Position numbers and translations under genes: made by a program. Shown here piece by piece: positions 1 through 7,076 of a DNA stretch of 12,430 nt (the stretch's first letter is position 1; every line of letters begins with the position of its first letter). Origin of the DNA: Acidicaldus organivorans (GTDB lineage: Bacteria; Pseudomonadota; Alphaproteobacteria; Acetobacterales; Acetobacteraceae); assembly GCA_000759655.1 (NCBI GenBank), contig KN173869.1, forward strand, positions 4,073 to 16,502. The letters are read 5' to 3'. The notes below the pieces were generated by a model. That model worked only from the letters and a program-made list of their open reading frames with translations. It was not told the DNA's origin and made no database searches.

Positions 1-2733
1 CAGCACGATGCCGATGATGCCGATGACATCGAGCCCCTTGCCGGTGAGCCAAAGCGCGGCGAGCGCGCCGATCCCCGCCGAAGGCAGGGTGGAGAGGATG
101 GTGACGGGATGGATGAAACTCTCGTAAAGCACGCCGAGCACGATGTACATGGTGATCACCGCGGCGAGCAGCAGGAAGAGTTCGTTACGCAGCGAGGACT
201 CGAAGGCGGCGAGCGCTCCCTGGAAACGGAGGGTGAAACTGGGGTCGAGGCCAAGCCGCGCCACCGCGCCGCGGATCTCCGCCATCGCCGCGCTGAGAGC
301 GGCGTGCGGAGCGAGGTTGAAGGAAAAGAACGTCGCCGGAAACTGGTTGAACCGGTCGATCTGCAGATTGGAGGGGCGTTCGCGGATGGTGGCAATCGCC
401 GAAAGCGGCACCTGCCCGGTCGGCGAGAGCGAGGAGGGCACGTAGAGCTTGCCGAGATCGGCAAGCGACTGGCGCGCCTCGGGGGCGAGCGCCATGATCA
501 CCCGGTACTGGTTGGACTGGGTGTAGATGGTCGAAATGATCCGCTGCCCAAACGCATCGTAGAGCGTGTTGTCGATGGTGGCCGGGGTGATGCCGAAACG
601 GGCGGCGGTAATGCGGTCGATGTCGATTTCGATCGCATGCCCCCCGGCCTGATAGTCATTGGCGAGATCACGAAGACTGGGAAGCGCGGAGAGCGTTTCC
701 TGCAGCCGGGCGGTGGCCTCGGCGAGACGCCTCGGGTCGGGGTTTTCGAGGACGAACTGGTATTCGGTCGCGGCGATCGTGGTATCGACGGTGAGATCCT
801 GCACCGGCTGCAGATAGAGGCGAATGCCGGGAATTGACGCGGCACGTGCGGCAAGATCAGCCATTACCGTCTTGATGTCATGGGAGCGGATATCTGCCGG
901 GCGCAGCACGATGAGGAAACGGCCGCGATTGGGGGTGGTGTTGGTGCCATCGACCCCGATGAAGGAGGCGATGTGCGCCACGTCGGGATCGGCGAGGAGG
1001 GCTTGGGCGAGCTCTTCCTGATGTGCCGTCATGCTGGCGAAGGAGATGTTGGCCGGGGCTTCGGTCAACCCGATCAGAAGCCCCGTATCCTGGAGCGGAA
1101 AGAATCCTTTCGGAATGTAAACGTAAAGGACGGCGGTGAGAGCGAGCGTGGCAAGGGTCACCGCAAGCGTCAGGGGCTGATGGCGGAGCACGCCATCGAG
1201 GGCGCGGCCATAGGCCTCCTGGAGGCGGCGGAAAAGACGTCCCGCGCCGCGTTCGCCATGCCCGAGGAGACGCGCGGCGAGCATCGGCACCAAAGTGAGC
1301 GACACGATCGCCGAAATGACGATGGTGACGGCAAGGGTGATGGCGAATTCGTGGAACAGCCGCCCGATGACATCGCCCATGAAGAGCAGCGGGATGAGCA
1401 CCGCGATCAGCGAGACGGTGAGCGAGACGATGGTGAAGGCGATCTGGCGCGCCCCTTCGAGAGCAGCAGCGAGCGCCGCCTGACCCGCTTCGAGAAACCG
1501 GGCGATGTTCTCGATCATGACGATGGCGTCATCGACCACGAAGCCCGAGGCGATGGTGAGCGCCATCAGCGAGAGATTGTCGAGGCTGAAGCCGAGCAGA
1601 TACATCACCCCGAATGTGCCCACCAGCGAGAGCGGCACGGCAAGAGAGGGGATGAGGGTGGCCCGCGCATCGTGGAGGAAGAGATAGATCACCAGAATGA
1701 CGAGGAGGACGGCGAGGGTGAGCTCGACCTCGACATCGCGCACCGAAGCGCGAATGCTGGTGGTGCGGTCGGCGAGCACCTCGATATGTGCCGCGGCAGG
1801 CAGCGTGGCGGCAAGCTCCGGCAGCGCCGCCTTGATGCGGTCGGCCACCGCGATGACATTGGCGCCGGGCTGGCGCTGGATGTTGAGCAGGATGGCCGGC
1901 GCGCCATCGGTGAAGGCGGCGAGTTTCTCGTTCTCCGCGCCGAGATAGACGCGGGCGACGTCACGGAGATAGACCGGCGCGCCGGCGCGGTAGGCGATGA
2001 TCACCTCGCGGTAGTCTTCGGGCGTATTGATCTGGTCATTGGCGCCGATCGTACTCGCCCGGTAGGGCCCGTCGAAGCCGCCCTTGGCGATGTTGATGTT
2101 GACATTGGTGATGGTGGTGCGGACGTCATCGATATTGAGCCCGTAGGCCGCCATCGCGGTCGGATTGACGTCGATGCGGATCGCCGGGCGATGCCCGCCT
2201 GCGACCGTCACCAGACCGACACCGGGGAATTCGGAGAGTTTCTCCGCAAGCCTCGTCTCGGCGAGATCCTCGAGCTTTTCGAGCGGCAGGTCGCGGCTGG
2301 TGAGCGCCAGGGTGAGGATCGGCGCATCGGCGGGATTGACCTTGGCATAGATGGGCGGCATCGGGAGCCCGGCGGGCAGCAGGTTGCTCGCAGTATTGAT
2401 CGCCGCCTGCACCTCCTGTTCGGCAACGTCGAGCGGCAGGCTGAGATCGAACTGGAGCGTGATCACCGAGGCGCCCACCGAGTTGACCGAGAGCATCTGG
2501 GAAAGCCCCGGCATCTGGCCGAACTGCGTCTCGAGCGGCGCGGAGACGGCGGTGGTCATCACCTCGGGGCTCGCCCCCGGATAGAAGGTCTGCACCTCGA
2601 TGGTCGGGTAATCGACCTCGGGCAGCGCCGAGATGGCGAGAAAATGAAACCCGACCCAGCCCGCGAGCAGCACCGCCACCATCAGGAGGGTAGTGGCGAC
2701 CGGGCGGAGGATGAAGAGCCGCGATGGGTTCAC
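1..2733 (-). CDS. mdtB: MdtB/MdtC-like RND multidrug efflux permease, C-terminus beyond the window
   Basis: Inner-membrane proton-driven RND pump subunit that would form a tripartite efflux complex with the adjacent adaptor and an outer-membrane channel. No stop occurs before the left edge, so 911 residues of the usual ~1030-1050 are visible. They show TM1 (about residues 9-31, followed by ISALPEVDYP), the first porter region, and a TM2-TM6 block with GFVVDDAIVMIEN, whose Asp401-Asp402 match the proton-relay pair of TM4. A second porter/docking region includes FGQRIISTIYTQSNQYRV, a stretch typical of MdtB/MdtC. The visible part ends in the TM8-TM10 region, just before the expected conserved TM10 lysine. 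The start is GTG at 2733-2731. It lies in the same frame as the adaptor's TGA, four codons after it, with a G-rich sequence between, so no longer start is possible. Cotranscription with the adaptor is inferred. The MdtB versus MdtC assignment is uncertain, and a second permease may follow outside the window. Confidence 0.96.
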   Translation of the reverse strand, partial: MNPSRLFILRPVATTLLMVAVLLAGWVGFHFLAISALPEVDYPTIEVQTFYPGASPEVMTTAVSAPLETQFGQMPGLSQMLSVNSVGASVITLQFDLSLPLDVAEQEVQAAINTASNLLPAGLPMPPIYAKVNPADAPILTLALTSRDLPLEKLEDLAETRLAEKLSEFPGVGLVTVAGGHRPAIRIDVNPTAMAAYGLNIDDVRTTITNVNINIAKGGFDGPYRASTIGANDQINTPEDYREVIIAYRAGAPVYLRDVARVYLGAENEKLAAFTDGAPAILLNIQRQPGANVIAVADRIKAALPELAATLPAAAHIEVLADRTTSIRASVRDVEVELTLAVLLVILVIYLFLHDARATLIPSLAVPLSLVGTFGVMYLLGFSLDNLSLMALTIASGFVVDDAIVMIENIARFLEAGQAALAAALEGARQIAFTIVSLTVSLIAVLIPLLFMGDVIGRLFHEFAITLAVTIVISAIVSLTLVPMLAARLLGHGERGAGRLFRRLQEAYGRALDGVLRHQPLTLAVTLATLALTAVLYVYIPKGFFPLQDTGLLIGLTEAPANISFASMTAHQEELAQALLADPDVAHIASFIGVDGTNTTPNRGRFLIVLRPADIRSHDIKTVMADLAARAASIPGIRLYLQPVQDLTVDTTIAATEYQFVLENPDPRRLAEATARLQETLSALPSLRDLANDYQAGGHAIEIDIDRITAARFGITPATIDNTLYDAFGQRIISTIYTQSNQYRVIMALAPEARQSLADLGKLYVPSSLSPTGQVPLSAIATIRERPSNLQIDRFNQFPATFFSFNLAPHAALSAAMAEIRGAVARLGLDPSFTLRFQGALAAFESSLRNELFLLLAAVITMYIVLGVLYESFIHPVTILSTLPSAGIGALAALWLTGKGLDVIGIIGIVL

Positions 2734-2745
2734 CCGCGCCCCCGT

Positions 2746-4119
2746 TCAGTGCGCGGCCGGAGATGGAGCGGCGGGCGCGCCCGGCTTGCCAGAGGCGCCC
2801 TGACCTGCCGCGCCTCGCGGCCGCGGGGCGGCTTCCGCATGATCCCCTGCCCCCGGATGGATGATGCGCACCGTCATTCCATCCCGCAGCCGGTCGGCGC
2901 CGTCGGTTACCACCTGCTCGCCCCCGGTGAGCCCCTTGGTGATCACCACCTCGTCGCGGTTCTGCGGGCCGAGTTCCACCGGGCGCACCTCGGCCTTGCC
3001 ATCCGGGCCGATCACGTAGGTGTAATAGCCCTGCTGGCCTTCGAGGATCGCCGCGCGGGGGGCGATCACCACCCCATGCAGGGTGCGCACCAGGAGATGG
3101 GCGTTGACGAACTGGTTGGGAAAGAGCGCATCGTCCTTGTTGTCGAAAGTGGCGCGGAGATTGACCATGCCGGTCGTGGTGTTGATCTCGGCATCGACCG
3201 CATAGAGCGTGCCGTCGGCGAGGTGACGGCGGTCGGCGCGGTCGAAAGCGGCGACCTTGAGCGCCCCGTGCTTCTTGAGCTCGGCATTGACGTCGGGGAG
3301 ATCATCCTCGGGCAGGGTGAAGATCACCGTGATCGGGTGCATGGTGGTGAGCACCGCGATCCCGGTCGAACTGGAGGGGCTGACGAAATTCCCCGGATCG
3401 ACCAGCCTGAGCCCGATCCGTCCCTCGAAGGGGGCGGTGATGTGGCAGTAAATCAGGTTGAGGCGGGCGCTGTCGATATTGGCCTGCTCGACCTTCACCT
3501 TCCCTTCGTATTGCTTGACCAGATAGACCTGATCCTCATAGGTCTGGCGGGCGATCGAGTCCTGGCGGTTGAGGGTGCGATAGCGTTCGAGGTCCATCCG
3601 CGCCTGGCCGAGCAGCGCCTGATCCTGTTCGAGCTGCGCCTCATACTGTTCGAGCTGCACCTCGTAGGGGCGGGGATCGACCAGCGCGAGCTCCTGGCCC
3701 GGCTTGACGTAGTCCCCCTCCTTGAACTCGACATCGATGAGATAGCCGGCGATCTGCGAGACCACCGTCATCGTATAGACCGGCGTCACCGTGCCGAGCT
3801 CGACCAGTTCGACCGGGAAGTCGCCGACCCGCACCATCCCCGCCTGCACAGGAGGCGGCGGCGGGGCGTGGCTTGCCACGACCGGCTGCGTGCCGGGCTC
3901 GGGCTTGGCGAGATAGTGCCGCCCGATGAACACCCCGGCCGCGGCGAGCAGGGCGAAGAGGGCGGCAAGCTGGGCCCGGCCCCGCTTGCGCCGCGCCGGG
4001 GCGGGGCGGGTTGCGGGCTCCTTGGGCAGGACCTCGGGCGGGAGCTCGGCGCGCGGCGGCACCGCGCCGCCCCGCGCCTCCTCGGTCACGCCGGTCTCAT
4101 CGTCCAACCGCTCGGTCAT
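2746..4119 (-). CDS. mdtA: MdtA-like RND efflux periplasmic adaptor (HlyD/MFP family)
   Basis: Membrane-fusion adaptor linking the RND permease to an outer-membrane channel. With the start chosen here it has 457 residues: a basic, proline-rich cytoplasmic N-terminus, one membrane anchor (about residues 49-70), a Pro-rich linker, then the lipoyl/hairpin/beta-barrel order of MFP proteins. Diagnostic stretches are VVSQIAGYLIDVEFKEGDYV (first lipoyl half), a Gln/Glu-rich coiled-coil hairpin, ITAPFEGRIGLRLVDPGNFV (second half), TLPEDDLPDV and DDALFPNQFVNAHLLV, all matching MdtA as I remember it. The reading frame extends to 4212, but ATG 4119 is preferred: AAGGG/GAGGGG lies just upstream, and the 31 extra residues look like untranslated leader. 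A TATAAC element (4171-4166) could be a -10 box, without a good -35. The C-terminus is a low-complexity Ala/Pro/Gly tail. It is first in an operon with the permease (12-bp gap). Confidence 0.94.
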   Translation of the reverse strand: MTERLDDETGVTEEARGGAVPPRAELPPEVLPKEPATRPAPARRKRGRAQLAALFALLAAAGVFIGRHYLAKPEPGTQPVVASHAPPPPPVQAGMVRVGDFPVELVELGTVTPVYTMTVVSQIAGYLIDVEFKEGDYVKPGQELALVDPRPYEVQLEQYEAQLEQDQALLGQARMDLERYRTLNRQDSIARQTYEDQVYLVKQYEGKVKVEQANIDSARLNLIYCHITAPFEGRIGLRLVDPGNFVSPSSSTGIAVLTTMHPITVIFTLPEDDLPDVNAELKKHGALKVAAFDRADRRHLADGTLYAVDAEINTTTGMVNLRATFDNKDDALFPNQFVNAHLLVRTLHGVVIAPRAAILEGQQGYYTYVIGPDGKAEVRPVELGPQNRDEVVITKGLTGGEQVVTDGADRLRDGMTVRIIHPGAGDHAEAAPRPRGAAGQGASGKPGAPAAPSPAAH

Positions 4120-4188
4120 CCCCTCATTCCCTTCGGCAACAACCCTTTCCGGTTCCCTGGCCCGGGTTATATGGCCCGCCGCTTTTAC

Positions 4189-4205
4189 CCGGCCATCACC
4201 CGGGG
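4189..4205. repeat. Possible alphaproteobacterial GTCAT-CCCCGGG type palindromic repeat, half unit
   Basis: Between the divergent adaptor and solute-binding genes lies an imperfect palindrome around ACCCGGGG, flanked by CATC and GATGAC. It resembles the dispersed GTCATCCCCGGG palindromes common in alphaproteobacterial intergenic DNA. Only one weak half is present, so this may be coincidence. Confidence 0.2.
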
Positions 4206-4321
4206 ATGACAAAGTGTAACACGCCGGGCTTGCGGCAGTGCAGCCGCGCTGCCAAGATCAAGGCGCCTGCAAGAGCGGGGGGCCGAGAGAGGTCAACCCC
4301 TTGCGGGTTCACCCCCCCTCA

Positions 4322-4394
4322 GGATGCAAACCCTGGGGATGCATACTTTGGGGATGCATCCCCTGGGGGCAAACTTTGGGGATTGATGCCCTGG
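4322..4394. repeat. Degenerate 15-bp tandem repeat array in the leader of the solute-binding protein gene
   Basis: Five consecutive units of consensus GGATGCATCCCCTGG start at 4322, 4337, 4352, 4367 and 4380. Four are 15 bp; the fourth is 13 bp. Units 1-3 share GGATGCA and all end in TGG, with CCC and TTT alternating before the TGG. The array ends 41 bp before the ATG of the solute-binding protein gene, just upstream of its Shine-Dalgarno. The 13-bp unit breaks any pentapeptide reading frame, so it is probably not coding. Its effect on expression is unknown. Confidence 0.8.
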
Positions 4395-4435
4395 GCAAGA
4401 GGAAGGCCCCCGCAGGGAAACGAGGGGAGGAAACG

Positions 4436-5665
4436 ATGATCCCATCGCGCCGGCGCATCCTGGCTGGTGCCCCTGCCGCCCTGATCGGCGGCTGGGGACT
4501 GCGCGCATGGGGCGCGGCGCGTCCCCTGCGGATTGGCGTCCTCACCGACCTCTCTGGCCCTTACCGGGACACGAGCGGCCCCACCTCGGTGGCCTCGGTC
4601 ACCCAGGCAGTCGAGGATTTCCGCGCCGCGGGCGGGGACCTCCCCATCGAGGTGCTCTCCGCCGATCACCAGAACAAGGCCGATATCGGCGCCGCCATCG
4701 CGCGCGCCTGGATCGACAATGATGGGGTCGATGCCATCGCCGACGTCCCCAACTCGGCGGTGGCGCTGGCCGTGGCCGAGATCGTGCGCCAGAAGGACAA
4801 GGTGCTGCTCGAGGCGAGTGCGACGACGGTGGCGCTTACCGGGTCGCAATGCAGCCCGAACAGCGTGGTCTGGAGCCTCGATACCTACCTCCTCGGCCAC
4901 GCCACGGGGGGCGCGATGGTGCGCGCGGGCGGCAAGCGTTGGTTCTTCATCACTGCCGATTACACGTTCGGCCACTCCCTCGAGGAAGAGACGGCGAAGG
5001 TAGTCACCGCGCTCGGCGGCGAGGTGGTGGGCCGCGCGCGTTATCCTTTCCCGGCGACCACCGACTTTTCCTCCTATCTCACCGCGGCGGGAGCGAGCGG
5101 GGCGCAGGTGGTGGGCTTTGCCAATGCCGGGGCCGATCTCGTCAACTGCGTGAAGCAGGCGCACGAATTCGGCCTGCCGCAGAGCGGGATCCGGCTCGCC
5201 CCGCTCGAGATGTTCATCACCGATGCCCACGCGCTGGACCCAGCCATCTCGGCGGGGCTGGTCTGCTCGGCGACCTTCTACTGGGACCTCGATGAGCGCA
5301 CCCGGCGTTTTGCAGCGAAGATCGCCGCCCGCACGCCGAGGAACTGGCCGAACATGCTCCATGCCAGCGCCTATGCGGTCACCCTGCATTACCTCAAGGC
5401 GGTGGCGGCGATGGGGCTCGATGCGGCGCGGGCATCGGGCCGGGCGGTGGTGGAGCGGATGAAGCAAATGCCGACCGAGGATGATGCGTTCGGGCGTGGG
5501 GCGATCCGCGCCGATGGCCGCGGCCTGTTCCCGGGTTATCTCTTCGAGGTCAAATCCCCCGGCGAGCGGCGTGGGGAGTGGGATCTCTATCGTCGGCTGG
5601 CCACCATTCCTGCTGCCGATGCGGTCCATCCGCTCGGGTTTGAAGGGTGCAAACTCGGCGTCTGA
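4436..5665 (+). CDS. ABC transporter substrate-binding protein, branched-chain amino acid/amide (Peripla_BP_6) type
   Basis: Periplasmic receptor that would deliver an amino acid, amide or similar small solute to an ABC importer; the ligand cannot be read from sequence. 409 residues. The N-terminus SRRRILAG followed by a hydrophobic stretch resembles a twin-arginine signal, and the mature protein begins about residue 28. The fold opens with LRIGVLTDLSGPYRD, then VLSADHQNKADIGAAIAR, DVPNSAVALAVAEI, WFFITADYTFGHSLE and VVGFANAGADLVNCVKQA. It closes with IRADGRGLFPGYLFEVKSP and a Cys-containing C-terminus (GCKLGV), as in LivJ-like binding proteins. Cysteines at about 139, 238, 277 and 405 could form disulfides. 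ATG 4436 has a strong GGGGAGGAAACG ribosome site. An in-frame extension back to 4238 would run through the 15-bp array and lacks signal-peptide character, so I reject it. No permease or ATPase genes adjoin it, so it appears to be an orphan receptor here. Confidence 0.93.
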   Translation: MIPSRRRILAGAPAALIGGWGLRAWGAARPLRIGVLTDLSGPYRDTSGPTSVASVTQAVEDFRAAGGDLPIEVLSADHQNKADIGAAIARAWIDNDGVDAIADVPNSAVALAVAEIVRQKDKVLLEASATTVALTGSQCSPNSVVWSLDTYLLGHATGGAMVRAGGKRWFFITADYTFGHSLEEETAKVVTALGGEVVGRARYPFPATTDFSSYLTAAGASGAQVVGFANAGADLVNCVKQAHEFGLPQSGIRLAPLEMFITDAHALDPAISAGLVCSATFYWDLDERTRRFAAKIAARTPRNWPNMLHASAYAVTLHYLKAVAAMGLDAARASGRAVVERMKQMPTEDDAFGRGAIRADGRGLFPGYLFEVKSPGERRGEWDLYRRLATIPAADAVHPLGFEGCKLGV

Positions 5666-5715
5666 GGAGGGGACCGCACGCTACTCCTCTACCATCTCTC
5701 CCGTGCTGATATCGT

Positions 5716-5752
5716 ATTTCCCCATTTTCGTGACGCCGGAAATTGGGAAAAT
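5716..5752. repeat. Imperfect inverted repeat, possible IS21-family terminus remnant
   Basis: Arms 5716-5729 and 5739-5752 pair at 12 of 14 positions around a loop containing TGACGCC. The motif order TTTCCCCATTTTCGTGACGCC, then GAAATTGGGAAAAT, recalls the repeated-motif ends of IS21-type elements as I remember them. No IstA or IstB coding sequence is present, so this would be only an end. A hairpin serving as transcription terminator for the gene upstream is the alternative, but it has no T tract after it. Confidence 0.35.
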
Positions 5753-6049
5753 GTGTCTTTCAGAGACCTGCCACTTGAGACCGTAGGGTCTTCGTGAGAC
5801 GACTTCGGCGGCCGGCTATGAAAAGGCTCCGGTCACAGGCATCTCCGACATTTCGTTGAATAACGACGCCCGGCCAATCCCCGGCTTCATCTGCGAACCG
5901 CCGCCTTGGTCGAGAACCTACCGGCCGACGGCTTCAACGACCGCTTATTTCCGGGACGAAGCCACTTTTCTCGATTTGGCTGGTAAAGCGGTCCCGCCGT
6001 CAACTGCTTGCAAGCCTCACTCACATCACCGCTGAGTTTTTTTTGGGGC

Positions 6050-6081
6050 GCAGCCGAGGCTTCTTCACCCCCCTTGGCTGC
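6050..6081. repeat. 10-bp hairpin with 12-base loop
   Basis: GCAGCCGAGG (6050-6059) pairs with CCTTGGCTGC (6072-6081), with one position as a G-T wobble. A run of eight T lies before it on the plus strand rather than after, so it is not a standard intrinsic terminator in either direction. Function unknown. Confidence 0.5.
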
Positions 6082-6130
6082 CTCGTCCCGTGCGGATGGT
6101 TACCGGGACACACTCCTAGGCCGTTTTAGA

Positions 6131-6159
6131 GGCTCCTACGAGCATCCTGCGTAGAGACC
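6131..6159 (-). terminator. Possible terminator hairpin after the small secreted-protein gene
   Basis: On the minus strand, GGTCTCTACG (6159-6150) and CGTAGGAGCC (6140-6131) form a 10-position stem with one mismatch, two G-U pairs and a 9-base loop. It begins 36 bases after the TAG at 6198-6196. The bases that follow (TCTAAAAC) are not a proper U tract, so the terminator role is tentative. Confidence 0.35.
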
Positions 6160-6195
6160 CTTGGACCGACCGGGGCAGCTAGAAGTAAGTTGGAT

Positions 6196-6511
6196 CTATG
6201 GAAACGGCGAAAGACCTTCTTGGCCGTGATCATAGCCAATTGGCTCCAGCACGAGGTTGCCATTACAATCGGAGCCCTGTACTGATGGTGGAGTGGACGA
6301 CCTCGGCAACAAACAAATTAGGTGCCACAGTCGCCCCGTCTGTGTGTCGAGCATAAATTGATCTCTACGAAATTCAGAGATTTGCCCGAAAACATATCGC
6401 CCAAGCGATGATGATAAAGTTTTCGGAGGGGTTGAATTTTTCTCTTGAGAATAAGCAGATCCAATCAACAAAATGGCGAACAAAGGAAGAAAATAGATGG
6501 TCTTTTTTCAT
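6196..6511 (-). CDS. Small secreted/periplasmic protein of unknown function, one-base frameshift at codons 2-3
   Basis: The frame 6483-6196 encodes FAILLIGSAYSQEKNSTPP, then GRYVFGQISEF, MLDTQTGRLWHL and LEPIGYD. The last three recall small exported proteins with an LDTQTGR(V/L)W motif and no known function. Taken alone this frame has only a TTG start in the middle of a signal peptide. The real start is probably ATG 6511-6509, with GGAG nine bases upstream. From there the genome reads ATG, six A, GACC. If the run had five A, the product would begin MKKTIYFLPLFAILLIGSAYS, a normal Sec signal with cleavage after AYS, in frame with the rest (about 104 residues). So either an extra A disables the gene, slippage corrects it, or the base is an error. 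It lies 48 bp after the membrane-protein gene on the same strand, and the two may form one operon. Confidence 0.55.
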
Positions 6512-6559
6512 GGTAGATGTCTCCGAGATTGTCGGGCCGAAGCTATATTTTTTAAATAG

Positions 6560-7076
6560 CTATAATTTTTTAAATGCTATTTTTGTATTTCCAAATGGCT
6601 TCTTTATAAATAGATATATTCCGATCATATTTGAAAATATAAAATTGATCAAAGAAAAAATCCTTTTGTATTTGGAAAATGACTAGTTATAAAAATATCT
6701 GGAAAAACTATAATGACAAATCCAATAGCCAATGATCTCCAAGAAATTCCCCACCAAACAGAAAAAGCATTTTTCCAAGAAATATTTTTAACTTCTTCAC
6801 TTTTAAAACTTATATAAGGCTGAAAAAGACATTTATGTTAACCAGAATAGGTTTTCTAAGAAATTTATTTTTTATAAACCATACAGAAATAATAAAGAAA
6901 ATTAACACTGAAGTTATTAGGCAAATTATAATAATAGCTTTTTCTTCTAATACTTTAGTAAATAATAAAGAATTTAAAAAACAGAAAATGTATCCTAAAA
7001 TAAATGTATAAATATTTGTTCTCCAAAACAATCTCCACCAGAGATGAATTGTCATGAAAAATGTTTGATCACTCAT
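6560..7076 (-). pseudogene. AT-rich, internally duplicated membrane protein with two homopolymer frameshifts
   Basis: The open frame from ATG 7076 (upstream AAAGAGAAAAAT) stops at 6810 after 88 residues: MSDQTFFMTIHLWWRLFWR, two hydrophobic segments, then FIKNKFLRKPI. One added T in the T5 run near 6826 continues it as FFQPYISFKSEEVKNISWKN and SVWWGISWRSLAIGF. One added T in the TTTTTTC run near 6656-6661 continues it again as SLINFIFSNMIGIYLFIKKP to TAG at 6562-6560. The restored protein (about 172 residues) has two similar halves. Each has a WW-x3-WR motif, two membrane segments and a basic Lys-Pro tail, which strongly suggests the restored reading is the ancestral one. No catalytic motif is visible and I do not know the family. 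Base composition is far more AT-rich than the flanking genes, indicating transfer. Confidence 0.55.

Larger units (their letters stand above)
5666..6195. other. Gene-poor region with no convincing ORF
   Basis: About 530 bp downstream of the solute-binding protein gene, with lower GC than the flanking core genes. No frame on either strand gives a protein I recognise. It contains the imperfect inverted repeat at 5716-5752, a run of eight T at 6037-6044 that follows only a weak possible stem, and the hairpins at 6050-6081 and 6131-6159. It may be the residue of old insertion elements. Confidence 0.6.

Noticed and set aside
880..4209. A 1109-codon open frame on the plus strand
   Set aside because: It lies antisense to the RND permease and adaptor genes. 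Its product is rich in Arg/Asp/His/Gly with no domain, the usual shadow of GC-rich coding DNA.
4322..4394. CRISPR array or pentapeptide-repeat gene
   Set aside because: Units are directly adjacent without spacers, and one unit is 13 bp, which breaks any reading frame. The array at 8625-8699 is also spacerless, and its changes show no codon-position bias.
4319..5629. A 436-codon minus-strand frame
   Set aside because: It is antisense to the well-supported solute-binding protein, with low-complexity Arg/Gly-rich composition and no recognisable motif.
6037..6081. Intrinsic terminator formed by the T8 run and the 10-bp hairpin
   Set aside because: On the plus strand the T run comes before the hairpin, and on the minus strand it becomes an A run after it, so neither strand has hairpin followed by U tract.
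6408..6686. A 92-codon plus-strand frame in the AT-rich region
   Set aside because: It overlaps both minus-strand genes, has no ribosome site and lacks the duplicated or signal-peptide patterns seen on the other strand.
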